DNA from: Ruegeria sp. YS9
GTDB lineage: Bacteria; Pseudomonadota; Alphaproteobacteria; Rhodobacterales; Rhodobacteraceae
Direction of reading: 5' to 3'
DNA: 64,000 nt
NCBI RefSeq assembly: GCF_024628725.1
Contig: NZ_CP102410.1
Span: 620,001-684,000 of the forward strand
The position numbers were made by a program, and so were the translations under genes. Every line of letters starts with the position of its first letter. The stretch's first letter is position 1. This document shows, one piece after another, positions 52,800 to 61,474 of this stretch. The notes beneath the pieces are model-generated. The model saw only the letters and a list, made by a program, of their open reading frames with translations, searched no databases and was not told the DNA's origin.

Positions 52800-53537
52800 T
52801 CAGCCCGCAAAGGTTCGGGTCAGAACATCCAGTTCGCTACTCAAATCGGTCTGCGGAGAGCTGCCCAACAGCATGTAACCATAGCCATCCTGCGCCCAGG
52901 TCGCTGTTGCCAAACCGCTCAGAACGGCCTGTTTGACCTCTGCCTTCGGGGCGTTCGGCCCCTGACGGATAACACAGAAGGCAAAGGGTTGACCCTGCTC
53001 ATCGGCGAAAACGACCTGAACCAAGGGCTTTCCCTTGAACGAAAGAACCTGTGCTCGCTTCAGCTCCAGCCCAGGCAGGGACTCCAGCGCTTCACGGTTC
53101 AAAGACCTGCCAAGTGCTGCCTCGGCCATCGCGAATTGTTTGTCCAGCGATGCCTCGGAACTGTCCAGCGAGACTATCGTCTCGGGCACATAAAGCGACT
53201 GATAGATCGCTGCCTGCTGCGCCCAGCCCAGTTCTGCCGGGCGCGTTGCCCAGAACGTCAGCGCGACGGCTGCGACCCCGACGCCCGCGGCCACGGCCAG
53301 AAGGCGCAGAAATCCGCCATTGGCGTGATGCGCCACGGGTTCCGGCAAATCGACCTTCGGCGCCTCGGTGGGCAGTTTCTCAAAAACGTCCTGAACGACA
53401 GGCGCGAACGGATCCAGCGCCATCAGGCGGCTTTCAAGCTCGGCATCATCCTCAACCGCGGCCTCGATGGCGCGGCTCTGAACCTCATCCAGCGTGCCTT
53501 CCAGATACGCCAACAGCGTCTCGTCGGAAAACGTCAT
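52800..53537 (-). CDS. anti-sigma factor, membrane-anchored
   Basis: A 245-residue protein whose short N-terminal region (MTFSDETLLAYLEGTLDEVQSRAIEAAV) resembles the anti-sigma helical domain. It lacks the His/Cys zinc motif of ZAS-type anti-sigmas. A single membrane helix lies at about 76-95 (LRLLAVAAGVGVAAVALTFWA), followed by a periplasmic domain of about 150 residues. Its start overlaps the sigma factor stop by ATGA, the usual pairing. It probably holds the sigma factor at the membrane until a periplasmic signal arrives; the signal is unknown. Confidence 0.82.
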   Translation of the reverse strand: MTFSDETLLAYLEGTLDEVQSRAIEAAVEDDAELESRLMALDPFAPVVQDVFEKLPTEAPKVDLPEPVAHHANGGFLRLLAVAAGVGVAAVALTFWATRPAELGWAQQAAIYQSLYVPETIVSLDSSEASLDKQFAMAEAALGRSLNREALESLPGLELKRAQVLSFKGKPLVQVVFADEQGQPFAFCVIRQGPNAPKAEVKQAVLSGLATATWAQDGYGYMLLGSSPQTDLSSELDVLTRTFAG

Positions 53538-54070
53538 TTGCCACTCCGTCGCGCGGCGTCCGCCGCATCAAACTGCATCACGGTTTTCAGTTTCTGCCGG
53601 GCATTCGATAGCCGGCTCATGATTGTGCCGATGGGAACGTCCAGCAATGCAGCGGCTTCGCGGTAGCTGTACCCTTCGACGAATACAAGCATGACCGTTT
53701 CCCGCTGCGCTTCTGGCAGCTGCATCACTTGAGTAAACACTTCAGCCGCAAAAATATTCGTTTCTGAATCCGGCCCGATTGCGACCAGTTCCGCTTCCGG
53801 GGTCACCGACAGCGCCTGTGCCCGCCGGACGGATCGAGACCGCACCTCGTTCAACCAGATTGACCGGCAGATCGTCATCAGCCAACTGTCCAGACGATCA
53901 TGCGACGTCACTTGATGATGCCGCTCGAGCGCACGCAGGCATGTGGCCTGCACCAGATCGTCCGCCACATCCGATGCCCCCGACAATGCCAGAGCAAACC
54001 GCCAGACGCGTCTTGAGTGCATCTGTACGGCGTCACGAACGGCCTGTTCGGAAGTCATCTCGGCACTCAT
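53534..54070 (-). CDS. ECF-type RNA polymerase sigma factor
   Basis: A sigma-70 family protein of about 178 residues with only regions 2 and 4. Region 2 is near 10-75 (HSRRVWRFALALSGASDVADDLVQATCLRALE, then RLDSWLMTICRSIWLNEVRSR). Region 4 is near 110-165 (LPEAQRETVMLVFVEGYSYREAAALLDVPIGTIMSRLSNARQKL). ATG codons at 54070 and 54058 are possible starts; longer frames run into the divergent gene. It is divergent from the YceI-cytochrome c gene, with a nested inverted repeat between them. It likely drives its own operon and possibly that gene. Confidence 0.87.
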   Translation of the reverse strand: MSAEMTSEQAVRDAVQMHSRRVWRFALALSGASDVADDLVQATCLRALERHHQVTSHDRLDSWLMTICRSIWLNEVRSRSVRRAQALSVTPEAELVAIGPDSETNIFAAEVFTQVMQLPEAQRETVMLVFVEGYSYREAAALLDVPIGTIMSRLSNARQKLKTVMQFDAADAARRSGK

Positions 54071-54096
54071 CGAATAAAACGCGACCTGTGTGTGTT

Positions 54097-54135
54097 TGTC
54101 AGTAACGGACCCGGCCCGCAGGGCCAAAACTGACA
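54097..54135. promoter_or_regulatory. nested inverted repeats in the sigma/YceI divergent promoter
   Basis: TGTCAGT (54097-54103) and ACTGACA (54129-54135) are perfect 7-bp inverted arms. Nested between them is GGCCC-GCA-GGGCC (54113-54125), nearly concentric. The element fills most of the 84-bp space between the two divergent starts and could be a symmetric two-way promoter or an operator. Confidence 0.4.
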
Positions 54136-54154
54136 TACACCGCGGAGGAAAGAA

Positions 54155-55093
54155 ATGAAACTTCTGTTGAAGGCAGTCACGTTTGCGTCGGCAATTGTTG
54201 CAACACCCATTTGGGCCGCAGGGTGGACACTGGAGCCCGATCGCTCGCATCTGGCCTATGGAACGATCAAGAAAAACGCGGTGGGCGAGGTCAACAGTTT
54301 CACCAATCTGAGCGGGCACGTGACCCAGGAGGGCGTGGCCGAAATCGAAATCGATCTGTCCTCGGTCGAGACCAACATAGATATTCGCAACGAAAGGATG
54401 ATCGAATTTGTTTTCCGCCAAGCACCCACTGCGCGCCTGACGGCCAAATTCGACATGGCAAAGGTTTCAGGGCTGGCCGTGGGTGAAACCACCACTGTGG
54501 ACGCAGCATCCGTGCTTTCGCTGGCCGGCGCGGACGTTGAGTTTGACGCGGAAATGTTCGTTGCGCGCTTGTCCGAGACGTCAGTGCTTGTTTCAACAAA
54601 CGACATGGTTTTTCTCAGCACGGAAGACGCCGGTGTCGACGCCGGCGTGGACAAGCTTATGGAATTGGCAAGCCTGCCCGGCATCACCCGAACGGTACCG
54701 ATTACGGCCCGGCTGATCTTTCACACGGATGAAGAGCAGGCATCGGCGGCATCGGAAGCCACAGAGGTTGTTGCTGCCGCAGCTGTTCAGGGTGACGCTA
54801 CGGCCGGTAAAAAGGTGTTTCGCAAATGCAGCGCCTGCCACAAATTGAAAGAAGGCAGCCATGGTGTTGGCCCGTCCCTGCACGGTATTCTCGGCACAAG
54901 GGCCGGTCAGGCAGAGGGATTCAAGTATTCGACGGCGCTGGAAGGTTCCGGCATCGTCTGGACGCATGAGACCTTGAACGCGTTCCTGTCGGATCCCAAA
55001 GGGTATCTTCAGGGCAATCGAATGCAGTTTCGCGGCCTGAAAAAGAACGAGGATATTGTTAACCTTCTCACGTATTTGCAGGAAGAGGGGTGA
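54155..55093 (+). CDS. YceI-domain protein fused to a class I cytochrome c
   Basis: A 312-residue periplasmic protein with a signal peptide (cleavage after IWA, about 22). Residues 23-190 are a YceI lipocalin-like domain (GWTLEPDRSHLAYGTIKKN, then IEIDLSSVETNIDIRNERM), a fold that binds polyprenyl lipids. After an Ala-rich linker (about 191-212) comes a cytochrome c domain. Its heme site is Cys225, Cys228 and His229 (CSACH), with GVGPSLHGILGTRAG near 235-249 and the likely axial Met290 in GNRMQFRGL. GGAGGAAAG precedes the ATG. The fusion suggests electron transfer coupled to a bound quinone-like lipid. It is divergent from the ECF sigma operon. Confidence 0.88.
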   Translation: MKLLLKAVTFASAIVATPIWAAGWTLEPDRSHLAYGTIKKNAVGEVNSFTNLSGHVTQEGVAEIEIDLSSVETNIDIRNERMIEFVFRQAPTARLTAKFDMAKVSGLAVGETTTVDAASVLSLAGADVEFDAEMFVARLSETSVLVSTNDMVFLSTEDAGVDAGVDKLMELASLPGITRTVPITARLIFHTDEEQASAASEATEVVAAAAVQGDATAGKKVFRKCSACHKLKEGSHGVGPSLHGILGTRAGQAEGFKYSTALEGSGIVWTHETLNAFLSDPKGYLQGNRMQFRGLKKNEDIVNLLTYLQEEG

Positions 55094-55539
55094 CGGCACC
55101 ACCCACGAGACTTGGCCGCTGCGCTGAATTTCGATTTCACGCAAACGGGCCGCCGGACAGGATCGGATACGACGCTTGTGCCCGTCCCCTGTCTGGTTTC
55201 GGATCAACACCTGTTCACAGTCAGGAAATACTGCCCTCTGTCGGCGGGTTCATGCCGGACACACGACTCGTCTGTGGCCAGGCAGCCCGAATTTTGCGGT
55301 TTTTTTTTTATTGATCCTGCTACGCCACCAACCCTGCCTGCACCTGTACAAAGGGGCAGATCGCGGTTGTCCGTGCGCTTTCCAACTCTTGTCCGATCGT
55401 AAACGAGCCATTATTTAGCGGGCGTACAGCTCAGACGGTCGGGATGGGCCGCTCTGCCGCAGCTTGGCATCTGTCCTTTAGGCCCGACAAAATATAGGTT
55501 AACTGAGCGTGCGCACAGTTTCACGATTTGGAGAACGCA
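55094..55539. other. 446-bp gap upstream of the ABC exporter
   Basis: No supported gene. A run of ten T (about 55300-55309) after CGAATTTTGCGG may mark the end of the YceI-cytochrome transcript, though the preceding stem is only 3 bp. The right part (about 55400-55539) should hold the exporter promoter. I checked 55418-55500 for a tRNA-like cloverleaf and found none. Confidence 0.35.
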
Positions 55540-57324
55540 ATGATAAAGCGCGCCTGGAACAAGTGGCGATCAGGCTATATGGGCCGCCTTGTAGGTGAAA
55601 GCTTTTACGCGCAAGGCAAGCTGTATGGTATTGCGGTTCTGGCAATGATTGCCGTGGCGGTCACTACGGCCGGCTCCGCATATATGATGGAATACATCGT
55701 CGATGCCATGACCAGCCCCGAGTTGCAGGGTTGGGCACATGTCATTGCGCTGGGGGTTGTCCTCCTGTTTCTGGTCAAGGCGGTCGCATCCTATATTCAG
55801 GCAATCTACCTTGCCCGCGCAGGCAATCGGATCGTGGCGGAACAGCAGGATAAGGTTTACCGAAAACTGCTCAGACATGGGGTCGCGTTCTTTTCGAACA
55901 ATGAATCATCGGACCTTCTGATGCGCACCACCCATGGCGCGCAGGCGGCCAGAACCCTGATCGATGTGCTGGTCACCGGGTTTGTGCGCGACTCCCTGAC
56001 TCTGGTCGGGCTGGTTGCGGTCATGGTGTATCAACAACCCGTTTTGTCCGTCTTGTTCTTTGTCGTAGGTCCGATTGCCCTGTTGGGTGTTCGCTATCTA
56101 TTGAAGAGCGTGCGCACGATCATGCAGGCCGAGTTCAAGTCGCTGGCGGAAATCATTCGGGTGCTGCAAGAGACCTCGGCAGGGATCAAGGTCATTAAGG
56201 TGTTCTCGCTCGAAGACCGGATGATCAACCGTATGGACACGGCCATCCGAAAAGTTGAACAGCGGTCGAATGACATCGCCAAGTTGCAGTCCATTGCCAG
56301 CCCTCTCATGGAGTTTCTGGCCGGGCTCGCCGTGGCTGGTGTGCTTGTGGTCAGCACGATGGGCATCGCAGGCACCGAACAACCCAGCGCAGGCCAGTTG
56401 ATGTCCTTTATCACGGCGTTGCTGATGGCCTATGAACCGGCCAAGCGGCTGTCGAAAATGCGTGTTCAGATCGAAACCTGCATGGTTGGTGTCGGCATGT
56501 TGTTTGGCCTGCTGGATCAGGACGACACGATGGTGGAAAGCCCCGAAGCCCATGACCTGATCGAAGGCCCCGGCCAGATCACGCTGCGCGATTTGACTTT
56601 CGGCTATCAGGGTGCCGTACCTGTGATCGAAAACATGAATGTCACGTTCGAGGCCGGCAAGACCACGGCGCTCGTCGGTCAGTCCGGCGGTGGCAAGTCT
56701 ACGTTGTTCGGGCTGATCATGCGGTTCTACGATCCAGATGGGGGCAGCGTCGAGATCGATGGCCAGGATCTGCGCGAGGTCAGCTTTGCGTCCCTGCGAA
56801 AAAAAATCTCTTATGTCGGTCAGGATACGTTCCTGTTTTCGACGTCGATCATGGACAACCTGCGCTGCTCGGCCCCTGACGCAACCGAGGAAGAGGTCAT
56901 TGCTGCCGCCAAAGCCGCACATGCGCACGAGTTCATCATGGAACTGCCGGAAGGGTACGAAACGCAAGTCGGTGAAAACGGAACCTTCCTGTCAGGTGGT
57001 CAGAAACAGCGAATTGCGATTGCGCGCGCTATTCTGAGAAAGTCCGAGATCCTGCTTTTGGATGAGGCCACAAGCGCGCTGGACGCTGAATCGGAATCGC
57101 TGGTCAAAAAGGCGCTGGACACCCTGACGAAGGATGTGACCGTCGTTGTCATTGCGCACCGGCTGTCAACTGTTCTGGAAGCGGACAAGATTATCGTGGT
57201 TCAGGATGGCTCGATCGTGGAACAGGGAAATCTGGACGAGCTGATGAAAAAGAACGGAAGCTTCCGCAACCTGTTCGATCAGCAATTCAAAAAACACGAA
57301 CCCTCGGCGGAAGTGGCCGAGTAA
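55540..57324 (+). CDS. ABC exporter, fused membrane and ATPase domains (MsbA/LmrA type)
   Basis: A 594-residue half-transporter. The N-terminal membrane domain (about 25-320) has six helices, the first at about 28-48. The ATPase domain has Walker A GQSGGGKST (380-388), the Q-loop YVGQDTFLF, signature LSGGQKQR (484-491), Walker B ILLLDEATSALD (about 504-515) and H-loop IAHRLST. It forms homodimers or pairs with another half to export lipids, peptides or drugs; MsbA-like lipid A flipping is one possibility. The ATG at 55540 follows GGAGAACGCA; the TTG at 55528 belongs to that ribosome site. It is a single-gene unit. Confidence 0.9.
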   Translation: MIKRAWNKWRSGYMGRLVGESFYAQGKLYGIAVLAMIAVAVTTAGSAYMMEYIVDAMTSPELQGWAHVIALGVVLLFLVKAVASYIQAIYLARAGNRIVAEQQDKVYRKLLRHGVAFFSNNESSDLLMRTTHGAQAARTLIDVLVTGFVRDSLTLVGLVAVMVYQQPVLSVLFFVVGPIALLGVRYLLKSVRTIMQAEFKSLAEIIRVLQETSAGIKVIKVFSLEDRMINRMDTAIRKVEQRSNDIAKLQSIASPLMEFLAGLAVAGVLVVSTMGIAGTEQPSAGQLMSFITALLMAYEPAKRLSKMRVQIETCMVGVGMLFGLLDQDDTMVESPEAHDLIEGPGQITLRDLTFGYQGAVPVIENMNVTFEAGKTTALVGQSGGGKSTLFGLIMRFYDPDGGSVEIDGQDLREVSFASLRKKISYVGQDTFLFSTSIMDNLRCSAPDATEEEVIAAAKAAHAHEFIMELPEGYETQVGENGTFLSGGQKQRIAIARAILRKSEILLLDEATSALDAESESLVKKALDTLTKDVTVVVIAHRLSTVLEADKIIVVQDGSIVEQGNLDELMKKNGSFRNLFDQQFKKHEPSAEVAE

Positions 57325-57632
57325 CCCCTGCATTCGGTCTGGCAAGCACCTCCTTTCCATGGGGGGAAACCTGATCGAAAGAGGGGTGGTTTGTCTTGGT
57401 TTCGCGCGCCCGCGCAACGAAACCGTCAGGCCCAAGCCGCCCAAGGGATACGGGCCGCTTGGGCCGCATATGGGAAAATGAACGGTCCTGTCTTGCGCGC
57501 GGATTCGCAGATGGCGATCTTGGTCGGTCGCCACACAAACATCTGGCTTGGTCGCCCACAAGAAGTTACCGTCGCTTTTGTCGAGGCCGCCCGGCTTGCC
57601 ACCGCCTCATACCAACACGGAATCCCCCTGCT
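57325..57632. other. 308-bp convergent gap with a large stem-loop
   Basis: Space between two convergent genes. It contains the hairpin at 57429-57465 and otherwise nothing I can support. A plus-strand frame of 89 codons (57391-57660) runs into the next gene and lacks a ribosome site. Confidence 0.4.
57429..57465. terminator. long GC-rich stem-loop between convergent genes
   Basis: GGCCCAAGC pairs with GCTTGGGCC (outer 9 bp), then one C/C mismatch, then GCCC with GGGC, around a 9-base loop. It is very stable but has no U tract on either side. Placed between convergent transcripts, it may act as a shared 3'-end structure. Confidence 0.45.
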
Positions 57633-58586
57633 TTACAAAGGGTACAGACACGCGACCTGATGCGTTTCTCCGGCCAGTTCAGGCATTGTTGCCCTGCACT
57701 GATCGGTTGCCAGCCAGCATCGTTGCGCAAAGGCGCAACCTTTAGGAATATTCATTGGCGACGGCAGTTCGCCCTCAAGCTTGATCCGTTCTTTTCGGGC
57801 CGTGGGGTCGGCCCGGGGCGTCGTGGACAGCAACGCCTTGGAATAGGGGTGACGCGGCGCGGCGAACAGCTGTTCTTTGGGCGCCTTTTCAACAGCGCGC
57901 CCCAGATACATGACGATCACGTCGTCGGCAAAATGCCGAACCACCGAAAGATCGTGCGAAATGAACAGATAGGCGAGGTCAAGCCGTTCCTGCAAATCCA
58001 CAAGCAGGTTCAGGATCTGCGACTGGATCGAGACGTCCAGTGCCGAAACCGGCTCATCCAGGACCAGGACCCTGGGATTCAACATAAGCGCGCGTGCAAT
58101 GGCGATCCGCTGACGCTGCCCGCCAGAGAACATATGTGGATAGCGGTCATAATGCTCGGGGCGCAAGCCGACCATCTCGATCATTTCGCGCGCTAGTGTT
58201 TCGCGGTCTGCGGCGGACATGTCCGGACGATTGATGATCAGCGGCTCCTGCAAGATCTGGCCGATGCGCTGACGTGGATTCAGCGATCCATACGGATCCT
58301 GGAACACGATTTGCACCGTTTCCCGCATCTTGCTCCATTGCGACGGGGTAATGTCGACACCGTCAATCGTCAGCCTTCCCGACGTCGGTTCTTCAATCAT
58401 CGTGACCAATCGCGCCAGTGTTGACTTGCCACAGCCGGACTCTCCGACGATGGCCAGAGTCTTTCCCGGTTTCAGTTCGAAATCCACCCCCGAAAGGGCT
58501 TTCACCGTCGCTGACTTGGACAGCAACCCGCCCTTCACCGTGTAAAACCTGGTCAGATCTTTCGCCTGAACGATGGGGTCGGTCAT
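57633..58586 (-). CDS. dipeptide/oligopeptide ABC transporter ATP-binding protein (DppF/OppF type)
   Basis: A 317-residue ATPase started at the ATG at 58586 ([20 protein letters not shown]), overlapping the stop of the DppD-type gene. Walker A GESGCGKST (about 46-54), the Opp/Dpp-specific stretch IVFQDPYGSLNPRQRIGQILQEPL (about 92-115), signature FSGGQRQR (about 153) and Walker B VLVLDEPVSALD. The C-terminal oligo-HPY domain with CAFAQRCWLATDQC is the cysteine-rich iron-sulfur-type tail seen in this family. It is the last gene of the operon and pairs with DppD to power the DppB/DppC channel. Confidence 0.92.
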   Translation of the reverse strand: MTDPIVQAKDLTRFYTVKGGLLSKSATVKALSGVDFELKPGKTLAIVGESGCGKSTLARLVTMIEEPTSGRLTIDGVDITPSQWSKMRETVQIVFQDPYGSLNPRQRIGQILQEPLIINRPDMSAADRETLAREMIEMVGLRPEHYDRYPHMFSGGQRQRIAIARALMLNPRVLVLDEPVSALDVSIQSQILNLLVDLQERLDLAYLFISHDLSVVRHFADDVIVMYLGRAVEKAPKEQLFAAPRHPYSKALLSTTPRADPTARKERIKLEGELPSPMNIPKGCAFAQRCWLATDQCRATMPELAGETHQVACLYPL

Positions 58587-59560
58587 GCCAATTCTCCGGC
58601 CGCGATTTTTTCTACGTGGTGGCAACGTGCCTTGCCGAAGGCTTCGGCATGGGGGGTCGGTGGTATTTCAGCGCAAGTTGCATCAGCAAACCGGCATCGC
58701 GGGCTGAACAGGCACCCTGCGGGGCGATCGAATTGGCCCGGCACAACGCCGGGAATCGTCGGGAGGATCTTGGAGGTCGCGCGCTCGGGCAAGGCGCTCA
58801 GCAGGGCCGATGTATAGGGATGACGCGGCGTGCGGAACAAATCACGCACGGGCTGCTCTTCGACTTTTTGTCCGGCATATTGCACCTGAACCCGTTCGGC
58901 GGTTTCGGCCACCACCCCCATGTCATGGGTGATCAGCACAAGGCCCATATCGTGTTCGTCCCGCAATCGAACCAGCAGGTCGAGTATCTGCGCCTGAATG
59001 GTGACGTCCAGCGCAGTGGTGGGTTCGTCTGCAATCAGCAGCTTGGGCTTGCAGGCGATGGCCATCGCGATCATGACGCGCTGGTTCATGCCCCCTGACA
59101 TCTGGTGTGGAAAGGTGCTCAGGCGGCTTTCCGGGGCCGGGATGCCAACCTGGTCGAACAGCTCAATCGCGCGCTGGTGGCGGTCCTTGCGGTTCAATCC
59201 CAGATGGATGCGCAGGGCCTCTTTGATCTGGAATCCCACCGTGAAACAGGGGTTCAGCGACGACATCGGCTCCTGAAAGATCATCGCCATGTCCTTGCCG
59301 ATGATCCTGCGGCGTTCACGGGCCGAAAGGCCGGCAAGATCGAGCCCCTCAAATCGCATCTCGTCAGCGGTGATCGTCGCGGTCCAGGGCAACAACCCCA
59401 TCAGCGCCAACATCGACACCGATTTACCCGAGCCGCTTTCACCCACGATGGCCAGCAACTCCCCCTTGTCCACCGACAGATCTACGCCATCCACGGCGCG
59501 GAACCTGCCCGAGGCTGTGGCGAATTCAACAGTCAGGTTGCGGATCTGCAAAAGGCTCAT
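58583..59560 (-). CDS. dipeptide/oligopeptide ABC transporter ATP-binding protein (DppD/OppD type)
   Basis: A 325-residue ATPase with Walker [10 protein letters not shown] (about 39-47), [22 protein letters not shown] (about 92-113), signature [14 protein letters not shown] (about 148-161) and Walker [24 protein letters not shown]. The C-terminal oligo-HPY tail contains [16 protein letters not shown], with the conserved cysteines. It overlaps the DppF-type gene by ATGA and follows the DppC-type gene by 4 bp. Walker A ends in Ser-Val rather than Ser-Thr, a normal variant of the DppD branch. Confidence 0.92.
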   Translation of the reverse strand: MSLLQIRNLTVEFATASGRFRAVDGVDLSVDKGELLAIVGESGSGKSVSMLALMGLLPWTATITADEMRFEGLDLAGLSARERRRIIGKDMAMIFQEPMSSLNPCFTVGFQIKEALRIHLGLNRKDRHQRAIELFDQVGIPAPESRLSTFPHQMSGGMNQRVMIAMAIACKPKLLIADEPTTALDVTIQAQILDLLVRLRDEHDMGLVLITHDMGVVAETAERVQVQYAGQKVEEQPVRDLFRTPRHPYTSALLSALPERATSKILPTIPGVVPGQFDRPAGCLFSPRCRFADATCAEIPPTPHAEAFGKARCHHVEKIAAGELA

Positions 59561-59564
59561 GCGA

Positions 59565-60467
59565 TCAGCTCCGTTTCAGTTTCGGGTCCAGCGCATCGCG
59601 CAGGCCGTCGCCCATCAGGTTGATGGCAAGTACGGTGACAAGGATTGCCAGACCAGGGAAGGTAACCACCCACCAGGCGCGCAGTATGAATTCGCGCGCT
59701 TCGGCCAGCATGGTGCCCCATTCCGGCGTGGGCGGCTGTGCACCCATGCCCAGAAAGCCCAAGGCGGCTGCGTCCAGAATCGCTGTCGAGAAGGACAGTG
59801 CCGCTTGTACGATGATGGGTGCCAGGCAATTGGGCAGCACGGTGATGAACATCAGTCGTGACCGGCCAGCACCGGCCACGCGCGCCGAAGTGACATAGTC
59901 TTTCTGGCGTTCCGCCAGAACCGATGCGCGGGTCAGGCGCACGTAGTGGGGCTGGAAAACGATGGCGATGGCAATCATCGCGTTGGTCAGCGACGGGCCA
60001 AGGATGGCCACCAGCACCAGTGCCAACAGCAGCGACGGAAAGGCCAGAACGATATCCATCACCCGCATGATCAGCGTATCGACCCATTTGGGGGCAAAGC
60101 CCGACAGCAGGCCAATCATCACGCCGCCCGACACGGCCACACAGACGACGACGATTCCGACAAAAAAGGAATAGCGCGAGCCCATGATCAGGCGCGACAG
60201 CATGTCCCGACCCAGCGGATCGGTACCCAACGGGAAAGCCCAGCTTCCGCCCTCCTGCCATGCAGGCGGTTGCAGGATATGGTCGCGGAACTGTTCCGTC
60301 GGGTCGTAAGGGGCCAGAAGGGGCGCAAAAGTGGCGCAGAATACAAAGGCGGCAAAAACCCACAGCCCGATGACAGCACCGCGGTTTTCGCTGAAGTAGT
60401 ACCAGAACTCGCGCAGGGCGCTGGGGCGGTCTTCCGTTTTGGGCGGGGTTGCGGATAGTTCGGCCAT
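59565..60467 (-). CDS. dipeptide/oligopeptide ABC transporter permease (DppC type)
   Basis: A 300-residue permease started at the ATG at 60467 (MAELSATPPKTEDRPSALREFWYYF), overlapping the DppB-type stop by one base (TAATG). A long in-frame extension upstream is inside that gene. An N-terminal helix near 33-53 precedes ILQPPAWQEGGSWAFPLGTDPLGRDMLSRLIMGSRYSFFVG (about 70-110), the hallmark of DppC/OppC. The EAA loop is YVTSARVAGAGRSRLMFITVLPN near 188-210. It forms the channel with the DppB-type subunit. Confidence 0.92.
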   Translation of the reverse strand: MAELSATPPKTEDRPSALREFWYYFSENRGAVIGLWVFAAFVFCATFAPLLAPYDPTEQFRDHILQPPAWQEGGSWAFPLGTDPLGRDMLSRLIMGSRYSFFVGIVVVCVAVSGGVMIGLLSGFAPKWVDTLIMRVMDIVLAFPSLLLALVLVAILGPSLTNAMIAIAIVFQPHYVRLTRASVLAERQKDYVTSARVAGAGRSRLMFITVLPNCLAPIIVQAALSFSTAILDAAALGFLGMGAQPPTPEWGTMLAEAREFILRAWWVVTFPGLAILVTVLAINLMGDGLRDALDPKLKRS

Positions 60468-61474
60468 TACCGCCTCCGAATTTTGGGGTTGATGATGCCG
60501 TAAAGGACATCGACCAGCAGGTTCACCAGCATCACGATCACCGCGATCATCAGCAATCCGCCCTGAACAACCGGGTAATCTCGGCGGAAAATGCTGTCGA
60601 CCATCCACTTGCCTATGCCCGGCCAGCTGAAGATGGTTTCGGTCAAGATGGCTCCTGCCAGCAACGTGCCCACCGACAGGCCGATCACCGTGACAACCGG
60701 AATCAGCGCGTTACGCAGCGCGTGCACCCCGTTGATCCGCGTTGGCGACAAACCCTTGGCACGCGCGGTGCGGATGTAGTCTTCGCCCAGAACTTCCAGC
60801 ATCGCCGACCGGGTCTGGCGTGCGATGACCGCCAGCGGAATCGTTCCCAGCACAATCGTCGGCAGGATCAGATGGCGCACGGCTGATCCGAATGCTCCTT
60901 CCTGACCCGACAACAGGCTGTCGATCAGCATGAAGCCGGTGACGCTGGGAAAGTAATACAACAGGTCGATCCGTCCCGAGACCGGCGTCCAGCCCAGATT
61001 GCCCGAGAATATGATGATCAACAGCAGCGCCCACCAGAAGATGGGCATCGAGTACCCGACCAGCGCCGAGGACATCAGCGCCCGGTCAAAGAACTTCCCT
61101 CGGTTCACCGCCGCGATCACACCTGCGGGCAGACCCAGCGCAATGGCAAAGATCATGGCGCACAGGGACAACTCCAGCGTTGCGGGAAACAGCGAAAAGA
61201 ACTCGTCCCACACAGGTTTCCTGGTGACAAAGCTTTCGCCCAGATCACCTTGAAGCACTCCGGTGAGGTAATCCCAATACTGCTGCAACACCGGTTTGTC
61301 GAAACCCAGCTTTTCGACCATTTCCTGATAACGTTCTTCCGTCATGCCGCGTTCACCGGCCATCACGATGATCGGATCGCCGGGCAGCACCCGGATGAAC
61401 ATGAACGAAATCAGCGTCACGCCCAAGAATGTCGGAACAAACAGGCCAAGACGGGTGAGGAAATAGCCAAGCAT
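60467..61474 (-). CDS. dipeptide/oligopeptide ABC transporter permease (DppB type)
   Basis: A 335-residue permease with the N-terminal signature MLGYFLTRLGLFVPTFLGVTLISFMFIRVLPGDP (1-34) and about six membrane helices. The EAA loop is YIRTARAKGLSPTRINGVHALRNALIPV near 232-259. It starts one base into the stop of the preceding M24 peptidase gene (TGATG), so peptidase and permease are translated together. With the DppC-type subunit it forms the peptide channel. Confidence 0.92.
   Translation of the reverse strand: MLGYFLTRLGLFVPTFLGVTLISFMFIRVLPGDPIIVMAGERGMTEERYQEMVEKLGFDKPVLQQYWDYLTGVLQGDLGESFVTRKPVWDEFFSLFPATLELSLCAMIFAIALGLPAGVIAAVNRGKFFDRALMSSALVGYSMPIFWWALLLIIIFSGNLGWTPVSGRIDLLYYFPSVTGFMLIDSLLSGQEGAFGSAVRHLILPTIVLGTIPLAVIARQTRSAMLEVLGEDYIRTARAKGLSPTRINGVHALRNALIPVVTVIGLSVGTLLAGAILTETIFSWPGIGKWMVDSIFRRDYPVVQGGLLMIAVIVMLVNLLVDVLYGIINPKIRRR

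Noticed and set aside
55418..55500. Possible tRNA because of a GCGGGCGTACAGCTCAGACGG-like start
   Set aside because: It resembles a D-arm only superficially. I could not find a matching acceptor stem, anticodon arm and T-loop GTTCGA.
57391..57660. 89-codon plus-strand frame between the exporter and the dpp operon
   Set aside because: No ribosome site, runs into the convergent DppF-type gene and contains the stem-loop sequence.
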